Shown here in pieces: positions 33,707 to 43,613 of a DNA stretch of 64,000 nucleotides. A program made the translations under genes and the position numbers. The notes under the pieces were generated by a model that saw nothing but the letters and a program-made list of their open reading frames with translations, was not told the DNA's origin and did no database searches. The first letter of the stretch is position 1, and each line of letters starts with the position of its first letter. The stretch is from NCBI GenBank assembly GCA_017462915.1, contig JAFTQG010000045.1, positions 58,767-122,766 of the forward strand, read 5' to 3'. The stretch is from Prevotella sp. (GTDB lineage: Bacteria; Bacteroidota; Bacteroidia; Bacteroidales; Bacteroidaceae).

Positions 33707-34321
33707 TCAGCCGAGGATGATGGTAAGGACGGCAGACCAGTGGGCTACGGCGCCGAGGAGCACGAAGATATGCCATACGGCGTGGTAGCCGGGACGGTCG
33801 TCGTGTGAGAAAAAGTATGTCCCTGCCGTATAGGCGATGCCTTCTGCGAGTATCAGCAGGAGGGAGAGGGTGGAGAGATAGGCATAGGCTGTAGGAGCAA
33901 TGAATAGCACACTCCACCCCATGGTGAGATAGGTGGCGAGGGAGAGGCGCGGCCAGCGATTGATGGCGACTATCTTGTAGACTGTCCCGAGGAGGACTAC
34001 AAGCCACTGGAACGCGAAGAATCCCCATCCTGTGTATCCTCCGACGACTCCAATGCAGATAGGGGTGTAGGAGCAGGCTATCATCACGTAGATGCTGATA
34101 TGGTCGCATTTGCGCATCATGTCCTTTGCCTTGCCTTTAGGGAGGCAATGGTAGACGGTGCTGGAGAGGAACATGAGAAACATGCCTGTTATGAAAAACG
34201 CCACGCCCATGGCCATCTGCCAGCCTTTGGTGGCGGCAGACCATACGGTCCAGATGGATGTCAGGGCGAAGACCGCACCGAGGAGGTGGGTGATGGTGTT
34301 GGCTTTCTCTTCGATTTTCAT
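33707..34321 (-). CDS. Hemolysin III family / PAQR-like membrane protein
   Basis: A 204-residue protein with seven membrane segments. Conserved family features are FLSSTVYHCLP, the KCDHISIYVMIACSYTP segment and the C-terminal HAVWHIFVLLGAVAHW with two His. These Ser/His/Asp residues form the likely metal site of the CREST superfamily. The role in bacteria is unsettled, though lipid hydrolase activity has been proposed. It converges with the PepSY gene with two bases between stops. Confidence 0.9.
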   Translation of the reverse strand: MKIEEKANTITHLLGAVFALTSIWTVWSAATKGWQMAMGVAFFITGMFLMFLSSTVYHCLPKGKAKDMMRKCDHISIYVMIACSYTPICIGVVGGYTGWGFFAFQWLVVLLGTVYKIVAINRWPRLSLATYLTMGWSVLFIAPTAYAYLSTLSLLLILAEGIAYTAGTYFFSHDDRPGYHAVWHIFVLLGAVAHWSAVLTIILG

Positions 34322-34696
34322 GGGAGTCTTTTCGCTTTTATCGTGTTTGTTGTGAAAGGATTTCCGCAGGGTGGAGGAGGCAGGGGATGATGCCTTGCCC
34401 GGGCAAGGGTGTCGTTTTGCCTGATATGCGTCAGGCTGGATAAAGCTGTCGTTTATTGTTCGTATAAACGCTTGTCACACAACCGTTTGTTGAGGGTCAC
34501 CTTTCGCATGGTGAAAGGTGACGTTTTTCACGCTGAGGGGTGACCTTCTGTCCGATGGAAGGTGACCTTCGGAAAAGCGGGGCGTGACGATGTGATGTTT
34601 ATATGTGACGGTGTGATATATATCCGGTATTTATGCAGGATATATATGATGTCTGTGCAAAATATATACAGTGACTGTGCGATATATATATTGTGG
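34322..34696. other. 375-bp gap between HlyIII and murI
   Basis: Contains a 16-bp perfect palindrome CCTTGCCCGGGCAAGG (34393-34408), a small GCCTGA/TCAGGC hairpin (34419-34436), the dyad array D3, and AT-rich ATATATA-type sequence (34600-34696) next to the murI stop. No gene was seen. Confidence 0.65.
34473..34567 (+). repeat. 22-bp dyad array D3 (four units plus one degenerate)
   Basis: GGTCACC, GGTGACG, GGTGACC and GGTGACC are centred at 34498, 34520, 34542 and 34564, with a degenerate TGTCACA one unit earlier (34476). The spacing is exactly 22 bp. It lies 3' of murI (minus strand). Confidence 0.85.
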
Positions 34697-35545
34697 CTAT
34701 GCGAGGTCTATATGCTCCACCTCGATGTTGTGATGGAGGAAAATCTTTGCGCATTCCTGGAATCTTTCGGGATTCTCTGTAGTGAGGTAGCGTGTGTTTC
34801 CGCCCTTTGAACAACGGCTGTCCATATCGGGATGGCGGCGGAAATAGTCGGCGAGGCTGTCGACGATGATGTCGCCCTGCGGTATGATATTGATACCTTC
34901 AGGCACGGCTTTCATGAGGGAGCGCATGAGCAGGGGATAGTGTGTGCAGCCGAGGAGTATGGTGTCTATCTCGGGATCTTTTGTGAGCAGCTGTGTGATG
35001 CGCTTCTTCACGAAGAAGTCTGCGCCGTCGCTGTCTGCCTCGTTGGCCTCGACGATGGCTGCCCAGAGGGGACATGCCTGGCCTGTGACCTTGACATCCG
35101 GGAAGAACTTCGCCATCTCCAGTTCGTAGCTGTCTGAGCGTACCGTGCCTTCTGTGGCGACATATCCTATATGGCGCGACACGGTGATGTTGCCGACATG
35201 CTCCACCGTAGGGCGTATGACGCCGAGCACACGGCGATGGCCTTGGGGCTCGCCGGGAGCGTGGTGTGTGAGATTGTAGGTTATGAGGTCGTTCTGCTGT
35301 ATGGTGCGGAGAGCCTTGGCAGAGGCGGTATTGCATCCGAGGATGACGAGTTGGCATCCGAGATCGAAGAGTTTCAGCACGGCCTGCCGTGTGAATTCGT
35401 AGACGACATCAAAAGAGCGCGAGCCGTATGGGGCACGCGCGTTGTCGCCGAGATAGAGGTAGTCGTACTGTGGCAGACGCTCCTGGAGTTTCTGCAAGAT
35501 GGTAAGTCCTCCGTAACCTGAATCGAAAATTCCTATTGGACTCAT
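34697..35545 (-). CDS. murI: Glutamate racemase
   Basis: A 282-residue enzyme supplying D-glutamate for peptidoglycan. Catalytic Cys71 lies in GCNTAS and Cys200 in LLGCTHYPLL. Asp8 in IFDSGYGG and the GDNARAPYG segment are also conserved. It is the last gene of the uppS-bamA-ompH block, an order widespread in Bacteroidales. A 3' dyad array (D3) follows. Confidence 0.96.
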   Translation of the reverse strand: MSPIGIFDSGYGGLTILQKLQERLPQYDYLYLGDNARAPYGSRSFDVVYEFTRQAVLKLFDLGCQLVILGCNTASAKALRTIQQNDLITYNLTHHAPGEPQGHRRVLGVIRPTVEHVGNITVSRHIGYVATEGTVRSDSYELEMAKFFPDVKVTGQACPLWAAIVEANEADSDGADFFVKKRITQLLTKDPEIDTILLGCTHYPLLMRSLMKAVPEGINIIPQGDIIVDSLADYFRRHPDMDSRCSKGGNTRYLTTENPERFQECAKIFLHHNIEVEHIDLA

Positions 35546-35682
35546 CTGAGGTGTGGAATATGAATGATGGTGTGTCCTTTGTCCTGCCGTGAGAGGCGGT
35601 CATGCGTCATGTCGCCGCCGGCTGTCCGTCTTGCGGGAGAGGGAAGGCGGAAATGCGCCGTGGAGCATTTAGCACGGTGATT

Positions 35683-36189
35683 TTACGGCATGGCCTTCTC
35701 CGAGAGCAGCGCGCTGATGTCTTCTCCGAGCATAGGGTCTATGTACGGGCAGGCGTTGTCGTCGGTGTTGAGTATGAGGCTGAAGCCGTGTTTCTGTGCC
35801 ACGAGGCGTACTTTCTCGTTGAGTTTCATGCGCAGGGATGTCATGGCTTTTTCCTCTGCCTGCTGTATGAGGCGGCGTGTCTCCTCGCGGAATTTGACAT
35901 TTGACTCCAGCAGTTGCTGCATCTCTGTCTGTCTCTTGCGCCGTATGCTGGTGGCAAGGCGGTCATAGCTGTCGAGAAATTCCTCATACTTGGTGTTGAA
36001 CTCCTCTTCCGCCCGTCTTGCCTCGTTCTCGTATTGGCTGCGGATGGTCTGCAGCGTGTCGAGCGATGCCTGGTATTCGGGCATTGCCTTTATGGCGGCG
36101 TCATAACTGAAATAGCCGACTTTCATCTGTGCCGAGGCAGGGATGGACAGTGTGGCGAGGAGGATAAGGAGAAAGGTAAGTCGTTTCAT
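35683..36189 (-). CDS. OmpH/Skp family periplasmic protein (third copy)
   Basis: A 168-residue exported protein. The signal peptide is MKRLTFLLILLATLSIPASA, followed by KVGYFSYDAAIKAMPEY and a long charged coiled coil (about residues 50-125). Skp-like chaperones hold unfolded outer-membrane proteins for the BAM complex. It is more diverged than the two upstream copies and separated from them by a strong terminator, so it may be expressed separately with murI. The start was chosen at the signal peptide. Confidence 0.87.
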   Translation of the reverse strand: MKRLTFLLILLATLSIPASAQMKVGYFSYDAAIKAMPEYQASLDTLQTIRSQYENEARRAEEEFNTKYEEFLDSYDRLATSIRRKRQTEMQQLLESNVKFREETRRLIQQAEEKAMTSLRMKLNEKVRLVAQKHGFSLILNTDDNACPYIDPMLGEDISALLSEKAMP

Positions 36190-36266
36190 GATATGGGATT
36201 CTTGTTTCGGCATGACTGCCGTATGGGGATGATGAGTAAGTGACCTTGATTGTTGCATGAAAAAAG

Positions 36267-36313
36267 GCGCACCTGTTGCCGTACGGTCGCAGAATGCATG
36301 GCAACAGGTGCGC
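36267..36313 (-). terminator. Intrinsic terminator after the second ompH
   Basis: GCGCACCTGTTGCC (36267-36280) and GGCAACAGGTGCGC (36300-36313) form a perfect 14-bp stem. On the minus strand it is followed by CTTTTTTC. It starts 9 bp after the ompH stop. Confidence 0.85.
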
Positions 36314-36321
36314 GGATGTGT

Positions 36322-36828
36322 TTACTTCATCTTGTTGAGCTCTGCCTTCACGTCAGCGGAAACGTCCTTGCTGAGGGTCTCGCTGATGTAAGGGATGCCG
36401 GCAGAGATGTCCATGATATAGACGTAGTTGCCGGCCTTGCCGACAGCCTTGATGGCGTTCTGTATCTTTGTTGAGATAGGCTGGAGCTTCTCCTGGCTGG
36501 CCTTCTGTATCTTCTGCTGGTTGTCCTGGTAAGCCTGCTGTATCTTTGTGTACATCTCCTGGAGAGACTGCTCTGTAGACTGCTGCATGGTAGCGTTCAT
36601 GGTAGCCTTCTCCTTCTCGTACTTCTCGGCCTTGGACTGAAGCTCTTTCTGCATCTCCTGAAGCTCGTTCTCGTACTGCTTCTGCTCTGCCTCGAGCTCG
36701 CCGCGTGCCTTGATGAACTCAGGCATGGACTGCATGATGGACTGTGTGTCGATGTGACCGAACTTTGCGTTCTGGGCCATTGCTGCCATTGGCAATATTG
36801 CCATCAGCATGATGATGATCTTTTTCAT
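36322..36828 (-). CDS. OmpH/Skp family periplasmic chaperone (second copy)
   Basis: A 168-residue protein with signal peptide MKKIIIMLMAILPMAAMA and mature start QNAKFGHIDTQSIMQSMPEF, typical of OmpH. A Gln/Glu/Lys-rich coiled coil spans about residues 40-115, and the C-terminal part (YVYIMDISAGIPYISETLSKDV) is the family's beta core. It follows the first copy after a 257-bp spacer filled with a 66-bp repeat. Confidence 0.92.
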   Translation of the reverse strand: MKKIIIMLMAILPMAAMAQNAKFGHIDTQSIMQSMPEFIKARGELEAEQKQYENELQEMQKELQSKAEKYEKEKATMNATMQQSTEQSLQEMYTKIQQAYQDNQQKIQKASQEKLQPISTKIQNAIKAVGKAGNYVYIMDISAGIPYISETLSKDVSADVKAELNKMK

Positions 36829-36924
36829 TGTCTTTTATAGTTTTATTGTTATTGATATGCTTGTCGTGAATGGCTCTCGGGATGATGATTGGCGGCCTTC
36901 TGTCTCGTGGAAAACATTAAACTT

Positions 36925-37085
36925 CCAACCCAAACCCCACAACCGTCTAACCGTCTCATGTCGTTTCAGTCGGCGTTTCATCTAAACCTTCCAACCCAAA
37001 ACCTAAAACCGTCTAACCGTCTCATGTCGTTTCAGTCGGCGTTTAGCTTAAAACCTCCAACCCAAAACCTAAAACCATCAACCAG
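36925..37085. repeat. 66-bp tandem repeat between ompH copies
   Basis: Units begin with CCAACCC at 36925, 36991 and 37057, exactly 66 bp apart; the third is cut short. Each contains CGTCTAACCGTCTCATG and TTTCAGTCGGCGTTT. The unit also carries AACCG octamers, so it may have grown from that family. Confidence 0.85.
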
Positions 37086-37086
37086 A

Positions 37087-37596
37087 CTACTGGTATCCGA
37101 GTTTCTGCAACACCTCGTTTGAGATGTCAACTCGTGGCGAGCCGTAGATTATTCCGTTGTCGGCAGAACGGTCGATGACCATGGAATAGCCGCGGAGCTC
37201 CGCAATTTCCTTTACAGTGTTGTATATCTCGTCCTGGATAGGTGTCATGAGAGCCTCGCGTTTCTTGAAGAGTTCGCCTTCCGGTCCGAAGTATTTCTTC
37301 TTCAGGTCGGCGGCCTCACGCTCCTTGTTCATGATGGCTTCCTGACGGGATTTCTTCTGTTCCTGAGAGAGGAAGACGACTTCGTTCTGATAGTTCTTGT
37401 AGAGTGTCGCCGCTTCTGTATTGACGGCCTCCACCTCTGCCTGCCATTTCTTGCTCACCTGTGCCAGCTGCTCGTTGGCGCGCTCATAGGCAGGGACGTT
37501 CTTGAGGATATACTCCATGTCAAGCAGGGCGTATTTCTGTGCTGACATCGCCAGCGATGTGAGCAGCAATGCGAGTGTTAAAAGGGTCTTTTTCAT
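37087..37596 (-). CDS. OmpH/Skp family periplasmic chaperone (first copy)
   Basis: A 169-residue protein with signal peptide MKKTLLTLALLLTSLAMSA and mature start QKYALLDMEYILKNVPAYE. It has a coiled coil rich in Glu, Gln and Lys (about residues 40-110) and ends in VDISNEVLQKLGYQ, like other Bacteroidota OmpH proteins. It is first after bamA, the usual chaperone position. Confidence 0.92.
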   Translation of the reverse strand: MKKTLLTLALLLTSLAMSAQKYALLDMEYILKNVPAYERANEQLAQVSKKWQAEVEAVNTEAATLYKNYQNEVVFLSQEQKKSRQEAIMNKEREAADLKKKYFGPEGELFKKREALMTPIQDEIYNTVKEIAELRGYSMVIDRSADNGIIYGSPRVDISNEVLQKLGYQ

Positions 37597-37791
37597 AATC
37601 GTTGCTTTGTTTTTATGCTGTTTGTTTACGGGAGGAGGATGCCCTTTCCCGATGGCAAAGGTAAGCATTCTGTGTCTGAAACGGCAGGGGAATTTTCCTC
37701 AATGTGTATGGGAAAACCACTATTCTCTGTGGGAACACTGTCCATTAGGTGGAGAGGCGTCTTCCTTTTCCATACTCCCGGAGAGGAGGTT

Positions 37792-40416
37792 TTAGAACTC
37801 CTGACCGAGGATGAAGTGGAACTGTGAGCCGCCTTTCGTGCCGTAGACCTTGTCGAAGCCGTATGCCCAGTCGATACCCATGAGACCGACCATAGGGAGG
37901 AAGATGCGGACACCTGCTCCTGCTGAGCGCTTCATCTCAAACGGATTGAGGTCTTTTGTGTCGCTCCAGGCGTTGCCGGCTTCCGCGAATGCCAGTCCGT
38001 AGATGGTCGTGTTGCCGAGGAGGAACGGATAGCGGAGCTCGACAGCGAAGCGGTCGTATGCGTATCCTGAGGCTCCGTTAGGAGTGAGCGAACCGTTCTC
38101 GTAGCCGCGGAGGCCGATGGTTTCCTCTGCGTAGGTCGTGGAGTAGCCAGACATGCCGTCGCCACCCATGTAGAATGTCTCGAAAGGAGATTTCTTGTAT
38201 TTGTTGAAATGGCCGAGGATACCGAACTCGACGCGGGTCATGAGGACGAGACATTTCTGTCCGTTGGTGAGCGCGGTGTATGTCTTAGACTTGAACTTCC
38301 ACTTGTGGTACTCGATCCATCTGTACTTTTCCTGCTGCTCTTGCTGGTAGGTGGCAGACTGGTAGTTGTTGGCGAGGTTCTTGTAGTCCTTTCCGTCGAA
38401 TGAAGACCACGGCGGAGTGATGGAGAGAGAAAGCTCGAACTCGGAACCTTTTCGCGGGAACAGCTGGTTGTCTACAGAGTGTCTTGTCAGCGCGACGCTG
38501 AGGTTGAGGTTGTTACAGTTGCCGGTTGTGATGAGGAAGTAGTTCCAGTTTCTCAACATATAGCGTGTGTATGCCAGCGAGAGTGACAGCTGGAAGTAGT
38601 CGTCAGGCCAGCTGAGACGCTTTCCCCATCCTATGCTTGCGCCGAAGAGCTGTATGTATTTGTCTGGGTCGTAGTAGTTCTCGTAGTTGTTGTAGTAACC
38701 GCTGTTTCCGTATCCGTAGAGGTAATTGTAGTAGTTGTTATAGTAACCGCTGTTGTAATATGTGGAGGAAACGTCGGTCTGCTTGGAGAAGAACGCGCCG
38801 ACATTGAGCGATACTGGGCGCTTTCCGCCAAACCAGCCGGTGGAGTAGTTGATGTTATACGACTGGTAGTATGTACCGTTGGTCTGCGCTCCCAAGGACA
38901 TCACCTCACCGTCGCCTATAGGCATGATGCCGCGGTGCTCCTTGTTCTTGTTGAAGAGGTTTGCCATGGAGAAGTTGTTGAGCTTCAGTCCCACACGTCC
39001 TATGACACCGGTCTGTCCCCATCCGAGGGAGAGTTCCACCTGGTCGTTGGACTTTGAGACGAGGTCCCAGTTGACATCCACGGTGCCGTCCTCGTAGTTA
39101 GGCTTGACATCCGGATTGATTGCCTCCGGGTCGAAGTGTCCCATTGTCGCCAGTTCGCGTGCTGTACGCTGCAGAGCCTCCTTGGAGAAGAGGTCTCCTG
39201 GCTTTGTGCGGAGCTCGCGGCGGATGACCTTCTCGTAGACGCGGTCGTTGCCGTTGATGCGCACACGGTTGATATGTGCCTGCTGTCCCTCGAAGATTCG
39301 CATCTCGAGGTCTATCGAGTCGCCCACGATATCGACTTCTGTCGGCTGCAGATTGTAGAAGAGGTAGCCGTTGTTCCAGTACATGTTGCCGACGGCATCC
39401 TCGTCTTCGCTGAGTCGTTTGTGAAGGAGCTTCTGGTTATAGGTGTCTCCTTTGCTCATGCCGAGCACGTTCTGCAGCTGGTCGGTGTTGTAGACGGTAT
39501 TGCCTACCCATTTGATGTCGCGGATATAGTATTTCTGTCCTTCGTCTACATGGATGTAGATGTCGACATGCTTGTCGTCGTACTGCGACACGCTGTCTGT
39601 CACGATGTCGGCGTCGCGGTAGCCGAGCTCGTTGTATTTGTCTATGAGCGACTGCTTTGCCTCCTTGTATCGCTCGGGAGTATATTTCTTTGACTTGAAG
39701 AAAGTGCTGAGCTTGCCTGCCTCGTTGATTTTGCCGAGTGCGCCTTTCTTGAACAGTCCGCCCTTTATCTTGCTGTCGGAGAGCTTCTCGTTGCCGTTGA
39801 TGATGATGCTGTGAACCTTCATCTTCGACTTCTTGTCGACATCGACGTCGAGGATTACCATGTTCTTCTGTGTGACATCGTCACGCTGGCGGATGGATAT
39901 CTCGGCATTGTTGAAGCCTTTCTCGTCAAAGTATTTCTTTGCGAGAGTCTCTGCACGGGCTATCATGTTGGGAGTGATCTGCGAACCTTTGAGCAGTCCC
40001 AGCTTCTGTTCCATGTCTTCCTTCTCAGACTTTTTCAGACCGATATAGTTGATGGTGGATACGCGCGGACGTGCTTTGAGATAGATATGGAGGTATACGC
40101 TGTCGCCTACGATGGAGTCTGCGGCGATGCTTACCTCGGAGAACAGTCCGTGTCGCCAGTAGCGTTTTACGGCATCGGTGATTTCGCTGCCCGGGAGTGT
40201 TATCTGCTGTCCTACGGAAAGGGAGGATATGGCGAGGAGCATATAGTCCTCATATCCCTCTATGCCGCTGACGGTGAGTCCGCCGATTGTCACGCTGCGC
40301 GGATTTCCTGCGTATGAGATGTCTGGGTTTACGATTTTGTCCTGTGCGTGGAGCGTTGCCGTATTGTATAGGGCAACGGCTACAGCCAGTAGAAATAATC
40401 TCTTTAAGAAGTTCAT
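37792..40416 (-). CDS. bamA: Outer membrane protein assembly factor BamA
   Basis: An 874-residue beta-barrel insertase. It has a signal peptide (MNFLKRLFLLAVAVALYNTATLHA), POTRA domains over about residues 35-440 and a C-terminal barrel ending in Phe (HFILGQEF). An unusual surface-loop insert at about residues 551-583 is made almost only of Tyr, Asn, Gly and Ser and contains a duplicated NSGYYNNY. It is flanked by uppS upstream and ompH copies downstream. The short leader upstream has the CCGCCGTCGCAGGAGG sequence. Confidence 0.95.
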   Translation of the reverse strand: MNFLKRLFLLAVAVALYNTATLHAQDKIVNPDISYAGNPRSVTIGGLTVSGIEGYEDYMLLAISSLSVGQQITLPGSEITDAVKRYWRHGLFSEVSIAADSIVGDSVYLHIYLKARPRVSTINYIGLKKSEKEDMEQKLGLLKGSQITPNMIARAETLAKKYFDEKGFNNAEISIRQRDDVTQKNMVILDVDVDKKSKMKVHSIIINGNEKLSDSKIKGGLFKKGALGKINEAGKLSTFFKSKKYTPERYKEAKQSLIDKYNELGYRDADIVTDSVSQYDDKHVDIYIHVDEGQKYYIRDIKWVGNTVYNTDQLQNVLGMSKGDTYNQKLLHKRLSEDEDAVGNMYWNNGYLFYNLQPTEVDIVGDSIDLEMRIFEGQQAHINRVRINGNDRVYEKVIRRELRTKPGDLFSKEALQRTARELATMGHFDPEAINPDVKPNYEDGTVDVNWDLVSKSNDQVELSLGWGQTGVIGRVGLKLNNFSMANLFNKNKEHRGIMPIGDGEVMSLGAQTNGTYYQSYNINYSTGWFGGKRPVSLNVGAFFSKQTDVSSTYYNSGYYNNYYNYLYGYGNSGYYNNYENYYDPDKYIQLFGASIGWGKRLSWPDDYFQLSLSLAYTRYMLRNWNYFLITTGNCNNLNLSVALTRHSVDNQLFPRKGSEFELSLSITPPWSSFDGKDYKNLANNYQSATYQQEQQEKYRWIEYHKWKFKSKTYTALTNGQKCLVLMTRVEFGILGHFNKYKKSPFETFYMGGDGMSGYSTTYAEETIGLRGYENGSLTPNGASGYAYDRFAVELRYPFLLGNTTIYGLAFAEAGNAWSDTKDLNPFEMKRSAGAGVRIFLPMVGLMGIDWAYGFDKVYGTKGGSQFHFILGQEF

Positions 40417-40579
40417 CTATATATCTTTTTTCTTTCTTTTTTGTGTCTTGCCTGTTCCTTTTCGTCGTGTGGCGGGTGTGCCGCCGTCGCAGGAGGATAG
40501 AGCGGGGAGGGCGCGTATGGTGTGATATGCCTGGCAAATATTCATTTAACGGCATCAGAGACACTGTGCCCGTGGCGGC

Positions 40580-41311
40580 TTATCCTGCTTTCTCGTTCTC
40601 TACCTGCTCTTCTGTCTTGCCGAATCTGCGCTGTCTTTTCTGATAGCTCTCTATGGCTTTGTGCAGGTCTTCCTCCATGAAGTCGGGCCAGAGGGTGTCG
40701 CAGAAATACAGTTCGGAATATGCTATCTGCCACAGCAGGTAATTGCTTATGCGCAATTCTCCGCCGGTGCGTATCATGAGGTCTGGGTCCGGCATGAATG
40801 ATGTCTGCAGTCTTTCCGTCAGAGTGTCCTCCGTTATGCTGTCGATGTCCAGCTTACCGTCCCGTGCATCCTTAGCCAAGGTCTTGACGGTGTCGGTGAT
40901 TTCCCATCGGGAGGAATAGCTCAGTGCCACCACCATGGTCATGGCGTCATAGCCGGCGGTGCGCTCTTCGAGTCCCTTGAGCTTCTCCTGCACGTTTTCG
41001 GGCAGTCGGTTCATGTCGCCGATGACGCGGAAACGCACGTTGTTCTGCTTGAAAAGAGGTTCCTCGAGGGCGGAGATAACGAGCGACATGAGCGCCGCCA
41101 CCTCGTCTGCCGGACGGTTCCAGTTCTCTGTGGAGAAGGTGTACAGCGTGAGATACTTCACGCCGAGGCGTGTGCATTCCGATGTTATGCGGCGCACGGT
41201 GTCCACACCTGCCTGATGGCCGAATGTGCGCGGCTTGCCCTGCGCCATGGCCCAGCGGCCGTTGCCGTCCATGATGATTGCTATATGTTGCGGGATGTTG
41301 TTCCTGTCCAT
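40580..41311 (-). CDS. uppS: Isoprenyl transferase (undecaprenyl diphosphate synthase)
   Basis: A 243-residue cis-prenyltransferase making the C55 carrier lipid for cell-wall and surface polymers. Asp15 in [10 protein letters not shown] is the catalytic residue. [24 protein letters not shown] and the C-terminal [19 protein letters not shown] (with Arg residues for the diphosphate) follow. DxR products made by the dxr gene in this window feed it. Confidence 0.96.
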   Translation of the reverse strand: MDRNNIPQHIAIIMDGNGRWAMAQGKPRTFGHQAGVDTVRRITSECTRLGVKYLTLYTFSTENWNRPADEVAALMSLVISALEEPLFKQNNVRFRVIGDMNRLPENVQEKLKGLEERTAGYDAMTMVVALSYSSRWEITDTVKTLAKDARDGKLDIDSITEDTLTERLQTSFMPDPDLMIRTGGELRISNYLLWQIAYSELYFCDTLWPDFMEEDLHKAIESYQKRQRRFGKTEEQVENEKAG

Positions 41312-41373
41312 GGGTTTCGGATGTGTTCTATAGAGTATTTTCTTGTTTCGGTATCTGATGGCCGGCGGCCTTG

Positions 41374-42060
41374 TCAGTCATATTTGTTGCATGTCCTGCA
41401 CTTTGCTGAGAAGCTGTATGTCAGCGTGGCGCGCAGGGAGGAGTAGCAGTCGGTGTTCTTGAAGATGCCGGAGCTCTTGATGCTGTAAGGGTCTTTCCTG
41501 CCGTCAAGCTCATCGCTTGTCGAGATGTGCACGCCCCATTCCAGACCGATGTTCATCCTCTGTCCTACCTTGTATTTCAGTCCTATGCCGAGAGGGACGT
41601 TAGCTCCCACGCTGCTGCCGGCGTCGTTGCCCGAGGCGACTGTCATGCCGATGCCTGCAAAGACATAGGGCGTGAGCCTTTTCGCGCCGCGGTAGTCTCT
41701 TCCTGTACCGTAAGGCCAGAAGTTATACTCGAAGACGACGTTGAAATCGGTCATGTTGCGCTTGAACGTGTATGGCTCTTCGGCGTAGTCAGGGTAGTAG
41801 GTCGTGACATCGGCGCTGGAGCCTTTCAGCTGTGTGTATCCGAGATCGAACCGCAGTCCGCAGTAAGGGCTGAACGTGCGCCTGTAGACAAGGCTGAAGG
41901 CTGGCTGCATTCCCTTTGTCAGCGAACTGTTGAAGTCTCCGAGATAGTTTGTCATTCCCACACCGATGCCTATCTCCCTGCGGTAGAGAGGCTCGTCCTG
42001 TGCCATGGCTGTCATGACGGCTGTCATGGCGAGGAGCAGTGTGAGGATTTTATTTTTCAT
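41374..42060 (-). CDS. Outer-membrane beta-barrel protein, DUF6089-like
   Basis: A 228-residue exported protein with signal peptide [20 protein letters not shown]. The mature part alternates short hydrophobic strands and loops ([27 protein letters not shown]), consistent with an eight-stranded barrel. The KCRTCNKYD end has two Cys near the C-terminus. Its place next to uppS-bamA matches DUF6089 members. Function unknown. Confidence 0.82.
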   Translation of the reverse strand: MKNKILTLLLAMTAVMTAMAQDEPLYRREIGIGVGMTNYLGDFNSSLTKGMQPAFSLVYRRTFSPYCGLRFDLGYTQLKGSSADVTTYYPDYAEEPYTFKRNMTDFNVVFEYNFWPYGTGRDYRGAKRLTPYVFAGIGMTVASGNDAGSSVGANVPLGIGLKYKVGQRMNIGLEWGVHISTSDELDGRKDPYSIKSSGIFKNTDCYSSLRATLTYSFSAKCRTCNKYD

Positions 42061-42118
42061 ACATTAATATATATAGGGAATGTGATGCGGCGTGATGGTG
42101 TGCGGACTTTCTTGTGGC

Positions 42119-43498
42119 TTACTGCCAGCTGAAGGTGGTGATATGGCCCTTCCATACCTGTCCTGTGCCGCCGCAGACTATCCAGAAGTGTCTTCCGTCA
42201 TTGATTACGGCTGTGGAGTTGGCGGTCTTGTAGAAGCCCTCCGGCAGATACATCTGTGTGTTGCTCCATTTCGTCCACCAGTTCTTGCCGTTGTCGGGAG
42301 AGAAGCGTATGTTCTCGTATGCTGTCTCCTCGTTCTCGTTTATGCCTTTGCCGCCGAAGAGCAGGGCACCTGTGCCGTAGGCCGTCACCCTTGCATCCTC
42401 GAGCGCGGGAGCCTGATGCTTGCTGGCATTGTCGGGAGTCTGGTAAGCCCATTTCTGACTTTTCTTCGGGTCGTTGTTATCAACTATCTTCACCCAGGCT
42501 ATCATGGACTTCTCGGTGTCGTTGTTTCCGAAGAGCGATACCCGCTCCATCTCGGGGTTTGTGACTAACTGTGTCGTGTAGCCCTGTATGTCTTTTGTCG
42601 GGAATATGCCGTCAAGGGTCTCTGTCTTCCCGGTCCTGTCCTTGAGGTTGAACGTGATTATCTGTGCTCCCTCGCCTACAGCGTAGAGCTCAGACGTGGA
42701 GGCTGCCACGAGCTGTCGCATTCCGGTGTTGGAGGTCTCGTAGCTCCAGTTCACGCCGTCTGTGGAGGAGCATACTGTGCCGTCGCTCATAAGGGCAAAG
42801 CCTTTTGTGCTGTTTGCCGTCATGGACATAGGCGTTCCGAATCCTGTCTGCAGTTCCTGCCATGACATGCCGTCGCCGGTGCTGCTGGTATATGCCTTTG
42901 CGGAGCCGTTCTCTGTACCGTAGACGATGAGCCTGTCGGCAATGCGTATGCCGCGTATGCCGCTCAGACGTGCTATGGCTGCGTCAGAACCCTTCGGCTC
43001 CCAGTAGAGGGAGTCGGCGCCTTCGGTGTGCATGAGGACGGTGACGGTATAGTCCTTATACCATGAATTGTCGTTTGCCACCACTCTGAGCGTGCGCGGC
43101 TGGGAGAGGTCAACGGTGTCTGTTGACGCGAACTCCGTATAGGTGTCGCCCTCAAGGTCTTTCCATGCCATGTATCCGGCGTTCTTTACCGAGATTTTGG
43201 CAAGGCTCTTGGCAATCTCTGTGTTGGAGAGCAGCGAGTCGGTGTTGTAGATGCGGCTGTTGGCGTTGTCTATATGGAACGGGTAACGGCTGTAGGAGAT
43301 GGTCTCGACATAGGAGGAATCCTGTGTCGGGTCTGTCTTTTTCTTCGTGTAGACGGTGTGCTTGATGTTGCCGAGGGAGAACGTCGTCACGGCGACGTCG
43401 TTGTAGTAGTTTACCGTTACCTCTTCGTCCTTGATGCAGGACGAGAGCAGCGTCATTGCTGCAAGTATGATTGTCGCTATAGAATGTTTGTTGCTCAT
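42119..43498 (-). CDS. DUF6242-like lipoprotein
   Basis: A 459-residue protein starting MSNKHSIATIILAAMTLLSSC, a lipobox with Cys21. The N-terminal part (VTVNYYNDVAVTTFSLGNIKHTVYT) resembles DUF6242, and the rest contains repeated WxxL/SSTDGVNWSYET and SPDNGKNWW segments like a BNR/beta-propeller. The role is unknown; it is probably on the periplasmic side or the surface. A TAATTTTG promoter element lies about 115 bp upstream. Confidence 0.75.
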   Translation of the reverse strand: MSNKHSIATIILAAMTLLSSCIKDEEVTVNYYNDVAVTTFSLGNIKHTVYTKKKTDPTQDSSYVETISYSRYPFHIDNANSRIYNTDSLLSNTEIAKSLAKISVKNAGYMAWKDLEGDTYTEFASTDTVDLSQPRTLRVVANDNSWYKDYTVTVLMHTEGADSLYWEPKGSDAAIARLSGIRGIRIADRLIVYGTENGSAKAYTSSTGDGMSWQELQTGFGTPMSMTANSTKGFALMSDGTVCSSTDGVNWSYETSNTGMRQLVAASTSELYAVGEGAQIITFNLKDRTGKTETLDGIFPTKDIQGYTTQLVTNPEMERVSLFGNNDTEKSMIAWVKIVDNNDPKKSQKWAYQTPDNASKHQAPALEDARVTAYGTGALLFGGKGINENEETAYENIRFSPDNGKNWWTKWSNTQMYLPEGFYKTANSTAVINDGRHFWIVCGGTGQVWKGHITTFSWQ

Positions 43499-43613
43499 AT
43501 TCCGCATGTAGATAGTCAAAGGGTGTCTGTATGACTTGTTTTGCCCGCTGCAGCCAGTGCCCGTCCTATAGGGCAGAGCCGTCTGGGTGTTCACGGGTGT
43601 ACCTAATTCTTTG

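Noticed and set aside
34393-34408. 16-bp palindrome CCTTGCCCGGGCAAGG as an operator
   Set aside because: It is perfect but occurs once here and has no regulator or promoter element beside it, so it was only noted in the gap description.
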